A stretch of DNA of 37,389 nt from Bacteroidota bacterium (GTDB taxonomy: Bacteria > Bacteroidota > Ignavibacteria > UBA10030 > UBA8401). Location: positions 1-37,389 of the forward strand of contig WBUG01000032.1 in assembly GCA_008933835.1 (NCBI GenBank). Reading direction: 5' to 3'. Position numbers and translations under genes: made by a program. Below, one piece after another: positions 25,201 through 33,994 of this stretch. How positions within the stretch are numbered: the stretch's first letter is position 1; each line of letters starts with the position of its first letter. The notes under the pieces were generated by a model. It saw nothing but the letters and a program-made list of their open reading frames with translations. It did no database searches and was not told the DNA's origin.

Positions 25201-25937
25201 ACGAGTTTTCCGATCCGTTCCCAGCGGATGCCGTCGTCGCCGCGGGACCAGTAGACGAGCATCGCGCGTCCGATGATGTTCTCCGCCGGAATGAAACCCC
25301 AGCTCCGGCTGTCGTAGCTGTTCTTCGCGTTGTCCCCCACCGCGAAGTAGTAGTCGCGCTCCACCGTGTAGGACGCGGCGGGCCGGCCGTCGATGAGCAC
25401 CTCCTCCTTCCGCCGTTCCGCCGTGTGTCCCTCGCGTTGAATGAAGACGCTCCAATCGCGGAACGATGCGGCGTCCAGCGGCACCGTCATGCCGGCGTAC
25501 GGCACCACGGTGCGGAACGGCACGGTGTCGTACTGCGAGAACGAGCGCGGGTCGCGGTAGCCGTTGACGATGAGGTTCCGCTGCGCCACCTCCACCGTGT
25601 CGCCGGGCAGCCCCACGCAGCGCTTCACCAGGAACTGGTTCCGCACCGGCAGCACTTCGTCCGGTTCGCCGGGAAAATCGAAGACGATGACGTCGCCGCG
25701 CGCGACGGCCGCAAGGGCGGGGAAGCGGAACTGGGGGAGCCGGACGTAGAGGAACTTCTCCGGTGTCCGTGCGCCGTAGAGGAACTTGTTGACGAGGATG
25801 AGGTCGCCGGGGACGATGGTGCCGCTCATGGAGGCGGAGGGGATGCGGTAGGCGTCCATGACGCACGACTTGATCCCCGCCGCGAAGAGGAGGGTGAAGA
25901 GGAGCACGGCCAGGACGTCGCGGAGCCTTCTGCCCAT
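25194..25937 (-). CDS. lepB: Signal peptidase I (downstream paralogue)
   Basis: A 247-residue type I signal peptidase with one N-terminal membrane helix (about 7-25). It has the catalytic serine in RIPSASM (S36) and the lysine in FLVKRCVGLPGD (K105), plus the conserved VGDNAKNSYDSRSWGFIP box. It removes signal peptides from exported proteins at the inner membrane. It shares with the upstream gene a long insertion (VPLDAASFRDW... against VPLTPATFAQW...), so the two are likely tandem duplicates. It starts 13 bases after its paralogue and is probably cotranscribed. Its stop codon lies within a repeat tract. Confidence 0.93.
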   Translation of the reverse strand: MGRRLRDVLAVLLFTLLFAAGIKSCVMDAYRIPSASMSGTIVPGDLILVNKFLYGARTPEKFLYVRLPQFRFPALAAVARGDVIVFDFPGEPDEVLPVRNQFLVKRCVGLPGDTVEVAQRNLIVNGYRDPRSFSQYDTVPFRTVVPYAGMTVPLDAASFRDWSVFIQREGHTAERRKEEVLIDGRPAASYTVERDYYFAVGDNAKNSYDSRSWGFIPAENIIGRAMLVYWSRGDDGIRWERIGKLVQ

Positions 25938-25950
25938 CGCCGTGCGGGGC

Positions 25951-26955
25951 CTAACCGATGACGTAGCCGATGCGGCCGAAACGGACCATCTCCGGATTGA
26001 AGACGACGAGGAACGCCTTGGCGACGATGTCGAGCAGGATGTTGTGTCCCGAGAAGGTGGTGTAGATCCACTCCATCCGGAGCGATTCGCCCTTCACGTA
26101 GAGTTCGGCGGCGTACTCGCGCGTGTCCGCCACCGAGAAGTAGACGAACATCGGCGTGCCGACGACGTACTCGCGGGGGATGAAGCCCCAGAAGCGGCTG
26201 TCGAGCGAGTTGTCCCGGTTGTCCCCCATGCCGAACACGTAGTCGCGCTGCACGGTGTAGGAGTCCGCCCGGACCCCGTCCACGAGCACGGTGCCGTCCG
26301 CCAGCTGCGCCGCGGCGTGTCCTTCGCGTTCGATGACGGTCTTCCACTGCGCGAACGTGGCCGGGGTGAGCGGCACGGACATCCCCTTCTTCGGTACGAC
26401 GACGGGTCCGTAGTGGTCCTCGTTGAAGGGGGCGGTGGGCGGGAAGATGCGGTCGTCCGCGTACCCGGCCGGTTTCGGCGAGAAGTTGAACTTCATGTTC
26501 TTGGGGAGCGGGGCCTGTTCGCCGTTGACGTAGACGACGCGGTTGCGCACCTCGAGCGTGTCGCCGGCGAGGGCCATGCAGCGTTTGAGATAGAAGGTGA
26601 ACTCGGACGGATTGACCTCTTCACGGTAGCCGGGGAACTCGAACACGATCACGTCCCCCCGCTCCACGTCGCGGAACCCCGGCAGGGTCGTCCACGGCAG
26701 GCGCACGTTGGTGAACATGATGTTGCGCGGCGTGGAGGCGCCGTAGAGGAACTTGTTGACCATCAGGAAGTCGCCGGTCATCACCTCGTTCTCCATGGAG
26801 CCGGTGGGGACGAGGAACGATGCGACGACGAAGTTGTTCAGCAGCAGGAACCCGCCGAACACGATGACGAACTCCTTCACCTGATGCTTCAGCCGCTCCA
26901 TGAACGGCTTCGGCGCCTCGGCGGCCTGTTCCTTCTTCTCGTCGTTCTTCGTCAT
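25951..26955 (-). CDS. lepB: Signal peptidase I (upstream, longer paralogue)
   Basis: A 334-residue type I signal peptidase. A charged N-terminus precedes one membrane helix (about 26-48); the catalytic serine is S53 (VPTGSMENE) and the lysine K124 (YLKRCMALAGD), with the box MGDNRDNSLDSRFWGFIP near 240. It is longer than its neighbour because of an extra C-terminal segment of about 60 residues (after FVYFSVADTREY), which includes a hydrophobic stretch that could be a second membrane anchor. Both active-site dyads are intact, so both enzymes should work; a division of substrates is an inference. Its neighbour upstream is lepA, a classic lepA-lepB arrangement. Confidence 0.93.
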   Translation of the reverse strand: MTKNDEKKEQAAEAPKPFMERLKHQVKEFVIVFGGFLLLNNFVVASFLVPTGSMENEVMTGDFLMVNKFLYGASTPRNIMFTNVRLPWTTLPGFRDVERGDVIVFEFPGYREEVNPSEFTFYLKRCMALAGDTLEVRNRVVYVNGEQAPLPKNMKFNFSPKPAGYADDRIFPPTAPFNEDHYGPVVVPKKGMSVPLTPATFAQWKTVIEREGHAAAQLADGTVLVDGVRADSYTVQRDYVFGMGDNRDNSLDSRFWGFIPREYVVGTPMFVYFSVADTREYAAELYVKGESLRMEWIYTTFSGHNILLDIVAKAFLVVFNPEMVRFGRIGYVIG

Positions 26956-26998
26956 ACGGACACTCGTTTCCGGAAGTAGAGATGCATCACGGTATCAT

Positions 26999-27113
26999 TA
27001 GAACATCGGTTCATTGATTCATTGATCCATCGGTTCAATGATTCAATGAACCGATGAATCAATGGTTCAATTTCTCAATTTCAAAATTTGAAAATTTGAA
27101 AATTTCAAAATTC
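26999..27113. repeat. TTCATTG and AAATTT repeat tract between lepA and lepB
   Basis: The first half repeats TTCATTGA/TTCAATGA words and contains a 10-bp inverted repeat, CATCGGTTCA (27028-27037) with 27047-27056. The second half (27066-27112) is a run of CAATTT, CAAAATTTG and AAAATTTC units. It abuts the lepA stop codon. It could form a hairpin in mRNA between lepA and lepB. Confidence 0.65.
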
Positions 27114-28919
<1,806 letters not shown>

Positions 28920-28927
28920 TGAAAACT

Positions 28928-29046
28928 AAGAAAGTCGTGGAGTCGGGGAGTCATGGAGTCGATGAGCGTATGAGTCTTGAAGTCTTGAAGTCGTGGAGTC
29001 GTTGAGATTAAAGTGGAATACTGTTTTTTCTCAACTACTCCACGAC
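28928..29046. repeat. GGAGTC short-word repeats and 18-bp inverted repeat in the lepA leader
   Basis: Repeated words GTCGTGGAGTC, GGGGAGTC, ATGGAGTC and GTCTTGAA run from 28933 to 29000. GTCGTGGAGTCGTTGAGA (28990-29007) pairs with 29029-29046 with a single mismatch around a 21-base loop. The tract lies between the predicted lepA promoter and the lepA start, so the lepA mRNA leader would contain the hairpin. Confidence 0.7.
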
Positions 29047-29131
29047 TCTGATACTCCAAAACTGCTTCAGCTTCACCGTTCCATCAAACAAAAATCCCCG
29101 CCGAAAAGTGGTGCAGGCAGGGTTTCTTTCA

Positions 29132-29163
29132 CTAAAATACGAAGAATGCGCAGGATTAGCAAG
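29132..29163 (-). promoter_or_regulatory. Bacteroidota-type promoter for lepA
   Basis: On the - strand: CTTG (29163-29160), a 20-base spacer and TATTTTAG (29139-29132). It lies just past the end of the ureohydrolase gene and points toward lepA. Confidence 0.55.
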
Positions 29164-29184
29164 GAGGGATGGAGCGGGTGCGTC

Positions 29185-30162
29185 TCACCGGTTCGCCAGT
29201 CCGGTCAGGAAGTACATCACCGCCAGGGAGGCGACCTTGGCGGTCCGGTCGTCCACGTCGTACTTGGGATTGAGCTCCACGATGTCCAGCATCTTCGTTT
29301 TCCGCCGTTTTCCGGCGAAGAGGGCGGCGGTGAGGAACTCTTCCGTGGTCAGCCCGGTCGGCAGCGACGTGCTCACGCCGGGAGCGTCGGTCCCGTTCAC
29401 CGCGTCCAGGTCCATGCTAATATAGAGCGAGTCCACCGCGGTGGTGGCGAGTTCGTAGGCAAGGTCCAGCACCTTGGTGATCCCTTCGGTCCGCACGTCG
29501 CGCAGTGAGAAGACGGTGGCGCCGCGTTCGACGAGCTCCGCGTAATGCTCCGGGGCGTTGGCGAAGGACTGGACGGCGACCTCGACGAAGTTCATGGCGC
29601 GAAGGGGACTGTTGCGGTGGTCGAGCATCTGCCGGAAGGGGGTGCCGCTGTTCCGTTTGGGGGAGGGTTTCCGGTAGTCGAGGTGGGAATCGATGTTGAT
29701 GACGCCGACCCCCTCCGTTCCGGCGGAGAAGCCGGCGAAGTTCGGATAGGCGATGTCGTGACCGCCGCCGATCACCACCGGCACGATGCCGGCGGCGCAC
29801 AGTTCCTTCACCACCGCCGTCAGGGTCTCGTGCGTCTCTTCCAGCGTCTTGCCGGTGCGGACGTCCCCGAGGTCGCACACGTCCGTGCCGGCCGGAGAGC
29901 GCTCCTTGCCGATGACGAACGGCGTCCGTTTGTACAGTTCGCGCCGGAGGGCGTTCGGTCCCTCTTTCGCGCCGGTACGGCCGCCGTTCCGCTTCACCCC
30001 TTCGTCCGTCGGAACGCCGAGCAGCGCCACGACGGTCCCCTCCGCATCGAGCCCCTTCACGCCGCGCCGCACCAGGTCCCCCATGCGGGGGTCGGAGGGG
30101 TCGTTCTTCGTGAAGAAGAGCGACGCGTCCGGCGGGACGAGGTATCGGGCGAGGTCGGCCAT
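29185..30162 (-). CDS. Ureohydrolase, formiminoglutamase-like (arginase family)
   Basis: A 325-residue binuclear manganese hydrolase of the arginase/agmatinase/formiminoglutamase superfamily. The metal ligands are all visible: GGGHD (H135, D136), NIDSHLD (D158, H160, D162) and SMDLDAVNGTD (D251, D253). The opening region and the GRxGAKEGPNALR segment resemble formimidoylglutamase (HutG), which splits N-formimino-glutamate in histidine breakdown. No other hut gene is present, so arginase or another guanidine-type substrate remains possible and no symbol is given. A weak -7-like box, TAGATTGA (30182-30175), lies upstream without a good -33. It is divergent from mreD. Confidence 0.85.
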   Translation of the reverse strand: MADLARYLVPPDASLFFTKNDPSDPRMGDLVRRGVKGLDAEGTVVALLGVPTDEGVKRNGGRTGAKEGPNALRRELYKRTPFVIGKERSPAGTDVCDLGDVRTGKTLEETHETLTAVVKELCAAGIVPVVIGGGHDIAYPNFAGFSAGTEGVGVINIDSHLDYRKPSPKRNSGTPFRQMLDHRNSPLRAMNFVEVAVQSFANAPEHYAELVERGATVFSLRDVRTEGITKVLDLAYELATTAVDSLYISMDLDAVNGTDAPGVSTSLPTGLTTEEFLTAALFAGKRRKTKMLDIVELNPKYDVDDRTAKVASLAVMYFLTGLANR

Positions 30163-30228
30163 ACATGGAAGTTATCAATCTAGCCGTGAGATGCAAGATG
30201 AAAGATTCCCCGGTCCCGCCGGCGCCGC

Positions 30229-30260
30229 ATTGATTCTTTTTTCAAATTGCGCTATGTTGA
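30229..30260 (+). promoter_or_regulatory. Bacteroidota-type promoter for mreD-mrdA-rodA
   Basis: ATTG (30229-30232), a 20-base spacer and TATGTTGA (30253-30260), the same two boxes as before pta. The ATG of mreD lies 52 bases downstream. Confidence 0.65.
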
Positions 30261-30312
30261 AGTCGTACGAAGCCGGTGCAACGCCGGCGGCCACCGTCAC
30301 CCGACCGAACCC

Positions 30313-30801
30313 ATGCAGCAGACCGTCCGTCTCATCGCGATCACGCTGGTATTGATCGCGCTCCAGACCACCATCATCCCGTTCCTCTCGGTGCTCACCA
30401 TCGTGCCGGACGTGATGATGATCTGGATCGTCGTCATCGCCGTGACGCGCGGTCAGATCCCCGCGACCCTCTTCGGGTTCGGCATCGGCCTCACCATCGA
30501 CATCGCGAGCGGACAGTTCCTCGGCCTCTCGGCGCTCACCAAGACGGTGGCGGGCTTCATCGCCGGATACTTCTTCCATGAGAACAAGGTGGAGATGACC
30601 CTCGGCACGTACCGCTTCCTCGTCATCGTCGGCGTGTCGGCGCTGGTGCACAACGTCATCTACTTCGTCATCTTCACCAGCGGCAGCGAGGTGAGCCTGC
30701 TCACCGCCGTCTTCCGCTTCGGGCTCTTCTCGGCGCTCTACACCACGCTCGTGGCGTTCATCCCCATGTTCATCACCAAACGGGCCCCGCACCTGCGGTA
30801 G
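30313..30801 (+). CDS. mreD: Rod-shape-determining protein MreD
   Basis: A 162-residue polytopic membrane protein with about five hydrophobic segments. It starts MQQTVRLIAITLVLIALQTT and holds the family's central FGFGIGLTIDIASGQFLG pattern. MreD is an inner-membrane part of the elongasome that links MreB filaments to peptidoglycan synthesis. I chose the ATG at 30313 rather than an earlier in-frame start because the 22 extra codons are polar, lie over the promoter region and are not family-like. Its own promoter is about 50 bases upstream, and mrdA starts 13 bases after it. mreB and mreC, usually just upstream, are absent here. Confidence 0.85.
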   Translation: MQQTVRLIAITLVLIALQTTIIPFLSVLTIVPDVMMIWIVVIAVTRGQIPATLFGFGIGLTIDIASGQFLGLSALTKTVAGFIAGYFFHENKVEMTLGTYRFLVIVGVSALVHNVIYFVIFTSGSEVSLLTAVFRFGLFSALYTTLVAFIPMFITKRAPHLR

Positions 30802-30814
30802 GCGAAGGACACCG

Positions 30815-32632
30815 ATGGACGAGTTCGGCTCCATAGAACGCCGCCGCGTCGTCAAGCTCGTGCTGGCGGCGGGCTTCCTGCTGCTGCTGGGCCGGCTCTT
30901 CCAGCTCCAGTACGTCTACGGCGACGTGTACGGCCGCGAGGCGGAGGCGAACTCCATCCGCAACGTGCCGAAGGTCCCCATCCGCGGCTACCTCTACGAC
31001 CGCACCGGCACGCTGCTGGTGGACAACCGTCCCTCCTACACCGTGATGCTCACCCCCATCGACTTCCAGACGGAGAACCTGCCGCTCCTCTCCGCCATCC
31101 TGTCGATGTCCGAGAGCGACATCGCGGCGAAGATCCGCCAGGCGCGCCGCTACAATCCCTTCATCCCCTCCCGCGTCAAGCGCGACATCTCGTTCGCCGA
31201 GCTCTCCATGCTGGAGGAGCACCGCGACAAACTGTACGGCGTCGAGATCCAGATGGAGGCGAAACGCTTCTACCCCGCCGGCGTGCGCGGCAGCCACATG
31301 TTCGGCTACGCGAAGGAGATCTCGGACGCGCAGCTGGAGCGCAACCGGGAGTTCTACCAGCCCGGCGACCTCATCGGCAGCGCGGGACTCGAATCGAAGT
31401 ACGAGACCTTCCTCCGCGGCGAGAAGGGATGGGAGTTCATCTCGCAGAACGCGAAGGGACAGATCATCGGCACGTTCGACAACGGGAAGCACGACATCCC
31501 GCCGGTGGACGGGTACGACCTGCGCCTCGCGGTGGACGCGGACGTGCAGGCGCTCGCCGAATCGCTCATGGCGGACCAGCGCGGCGCCGTGGTGGCGGTG
31601 GACCCGCGCACCGGCGGCATCATCGCCATGGTGAGCAAACCGGACTACGACCTGACCGACTTCAGCGGCGTGACGCCCCCCGACGTGTGGCGCGCCCTCA
31701 ACAACGACCCGGACAAGCCGCTGTTCAACCGCGCCACCCTCACGCGCTATCCCCCCGGCTCCACGTTCAAGATGCTCCTCGCCCTCACCGCACTGGAGAA
31801 GGGGATCGTAGACACGGAGTGGAGCGTCACCTGCGCCGGCGCCTACCGCTACGGCAACAAGGTGTTCAAGTGCGAGCACGTGCACGGACGCGTGGCGCTC
31901 GTGGAGGCCATCCACCGCTCGTGCAACGTCTACTTCTATCAGCTGATGCTGAAGGTGGGACTGGACGAATGGAGCGCGATGGGACGGCGGTTCGGGTTCG
32001 GCCGGACGACGAAGGTCGACATCACCGAGGAGAACGCCGGCCTGATGCCGGACCGCGACTACTACGACCGGGTGCACGGCAAGGGGAAATGGACGCAGGG
32101 GTACCTCATCAGCCTCGGCATCGGCCAGGGCGAGGTGGGGGTGACGCCGCTGCAGATGGCCAACTACGCCGCGATGCTCGCGAACAAGGGACGGCACTTC
32201 CAGCCGCACGTGGTGAACGCCGTGTACGACCGCCGCACCAAACGGGCGCGCCCCGTCGCCGTGCCGGAAGATACGGTGACCCTCTCCGACCGGGCGTGGG
32301 ACCCGGTGCGCGAAGGGATGCGGCGCGTGGTGATGGAACCGGGAGGCACCGGCTGGGCGTCGCGCATCCCCGGCATCGTCTCGGCCGGCAAGACCGGCAC
32401 CGCGCAGAACCCGCACGGCAAGTCGCACGCATGGTTCATCGGCTTCGCGCCGTACGACGACCCGAAGATCGCCGTCTGCGTGCTGGTGGAGAACGCCGGC
32501 TACGGCGGTTCGTTCGCCGCCCCCATCGCAGGGCTCTGCATGGAACAATACCTTTACGGCGAGATCATCCGCTACAACGCGGCGAAACGGAAGGCGGCCA
32601 CGGAGCCGGCCCCCGTGGCGGAGAACCGGTAG
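30815..32632 (+). CDS. mrdA: Penicillin-binding protein 2, elongation transpeptidase
   Basis: A 605-residue class B PBP with one N-terminal membrane helix (about 12-32), a pedestal domain (about 45-225, starting at PIRGYLYDRTG) and the transpeptidase domain. All three active-site motifs are present: SxxK at S316-K319 (PGSTFK), SxN at S369-N371 (RSCN) and KTG at 526-528 (AGKTGTAQ). PBP2 cross-links new peptidoglycan along the cell side wall with RodA. The PIRG motif and adjacency to rodA separate it from FtsI. Spacing of 13 bases after mreD and 3 bases before rodA shows one operon. Confidence 0.95.
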   Translation: MDEFGSIERRRVVKLVLAAGFLLLLGRLFQLQYVYGDVYGREAEANSIRNVPKVPIRGYLYDRTGTLLVDNRPSYTVMLTPIDFQTENLPLLSAILSMSESDIAAKIRQARRYNPFIPSRVKRDISFAELSMLEEHRDKLYGVEIQMEAKRFYPAGVRGSHMFGYAKEISDAQLERNREFYQPGDLIGSAGLESKYETFLRGEKGWEFISQNAKGQIIGTFDNGKHDIPPVDGYDLRLAVDADVQALAESLMADQRGAVVAVDPRTGGIIAMVSKPDYDLTDFSGVTPPDVWRALNNDPDKPLFNRATLTRYPPGSTFKMLLALTALEKGIVDTEWSVTCAGAYRYGNKVFKCEHVHGRVALVEAIHRSCNVYFYQLMLKVGLDEWSAMGRRFGFGRTTKVDITEENAGLMPDRDYYDRVHGKGKWTQGYLISLGIGQGEVGVTPLQMANYAAMLANKGRHFQPHVVNAVYDRRTKRARPVAVPEDTVTLSDRAWDPVREGMRRVVMEPGGTGWASRIPGIVSAGKTGTAQNPHGKSHAWFIGFAPYDDPKIAVCVLVENAGYGGSFAAPIAGLCMEQYLYGEIIRYNAAKRKAATEPAPVAENR

Positions 32633-32635
32633 GAC

Positions 32636-33856
32636 ATGGGGAACTTCTTCAAGGAATATTTCGACCGGACGGTCTTCTTCAGCGTGCTCGCGCTCGCGTG
32701 CATCGGACTGCTCTCCATCTACTCCGCCACGTTCGACGCGTACGACGGACGCGACTTCTACCGCCAGCTCCTCTGGGCGGTCATCGGCCTCTTCTCCATG
32801 CTCGTCACCATGCTCCTCCCGGTCCGCTGGCTGCAGCGCTCGGCCCTACCGCTCTTCTTCGCCTCGCTCACGCTGCTGATGCTCGTGCTCGTCGTCGGGA
32901 AGCGCGTGTACGGCTCGCAGAGCTGGCTCGGCGTGGGGGGACTCGGCATCCAGCCCTCCGAGTTCGTGAAGATCACCACGCTGCTCGCGCTCGCCTCGTA
33001 CCTCAGCCGTAGCGACGTGAAGGCGACCGACCTGAAGGACCTCGTGAAGGCCGGCGCGCTGCTCGTGCTCCCCATCGGCCTCATCATGCTGCAGCCCGAC
33101 TTCGGCACCGCGCTCACCTTCCTCGGCATGTTCGTGCCGCTGCTCTACTGGGCCGGCGCGTCGAAGTTCCTCATCATCATCATCATCGCCCCGGCCATCG
33201 TCGCCGCCGCCTCCATCATCGGCACCACCCCGTTCCTCATCGTGCTGGCGCTGCTCGGGGCGGGACTCTGGATGCTCCGCCGCGAGAACCAGTTCGTGGC
33301 GGCGCTCGTCTTCGGCGTGAACGTGGTGGTCGGCTTCCTGGTGCAGGTCGCGTACGAGAAACTGCCGCTCTACCAGCAGAAGCGCATCGCCACGTTCCTG
33401 GACCCGAACAACGACCCGCTCGGCGCGGGGTACAACGTCATCCAGGCGAAGGTGGCCATCGGGTCCGGGGGACTCTTCGGCAAGGGGTTCATGCGCGGCA
33501 CGCAGACGCAGCTCAGCTTCATACCCAAGCAGTGGACCGACTTCATCTTCTGCGTGCCGGGCGAGGAGTTCGGCTTCCTCGGCGGCGTTGTGGTGCTCGG
33601 CCTCTTCGCCGTGCTGCTCTACCGCGGCGTCCATCTCGCGTCGGTCTCCAAGAACCGCTTCGGCTCCCTCGTCGCCGTCGCCGTCACGTCGCTCTTCGCC
33701 TTCCACATCTTCGTCAACATCGGCATGTCCGTGGGACTCATGCCGGTCATCGGCATCCCGCTCCCGTTCCTCAGTTACGGCGGCTCCTCCCTCGTCTCCT
33801 ACATGATCATGGCGGGACTCCTCCTCAACGTGTACGCGAACCGGAAAGAGTACTGA
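32636..33856 (+). CDS. rodA: RodA, SEDS peptidoglycan glycosyltransferase
   Basis: A 406-residue SEDS-family polytopic membrane protein with about ten helices. Family features include [19 protein letters not shown] (about 100-118), [11 protein letters not shown] (with the catalytic-type Asp near 160), the extracellular [10 protein letters not shown] segment and the C-terminal [17 protein letters not shown] (about 362-378). RodA polymerises lipid II into glycan strands in partnership with PBP2. The central loop [24 protein letters not shown] is typical of RodA of this phylum. It is the last gene of the mreD-mrdA-rodA unit; downstream is a 138-base gap holding only a 7-bp hairpin (33926-33946) without a T run. 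Confidence 0.96.
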   Translation: MGNFFKEYFDRTVFFSVLALACIGLLSIYSATFDAYDGRDFYRQLLWAVIGLFSMLVTMLLPVRWLQRSALPLFFASLTLLMLVLVVGKRVYGSQSWLGVGGLGIQPSEFVKITTLLALASYLSRSDVKATDLKDLVKAGALLVLPIGLIMLQPDFGTALTFLGMFVPLLYWAGASKFLIIIIIAPAIVAAASIIGTTPFLIVLALLGAGLWMLRRENQFVAALVFGVNVVVGFLVQVAYEKLPLYQQKRIATFLDPNNDPLGAGYNVIQAKVAIGSGGLFGKGFMRGTQTQLSFIPKQWTDFIFCVPGEEFGFLGGVVVLGLFAVLLYRGVHLASVSKNRFGSLVAVAVTSLFAFHIFVNIGMSVGLMPVIGIPLPFLSYGGSSLVSYMIMAGLLLNVYANRKEY

Positions 33857-33994
33857 CCGCTCCGCCGCACTCCTCAGCAACGCTCCGCCCGACCGTGCAC
33901 CGTACCGTCCGCTCCGTCAGCAACGATCCCGCATGAAGCGCGGGATTGTGAGCGAAAGAGAACGCTATTTCATCGACAATGTTTCCGGTCCATA

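Noticed and set aside
33926-33946. Hairpin considered as the rodA terminator
   Set aside because: The stem is only 7 bp and no T run follows on either strand, so I did not list it as a terminator.
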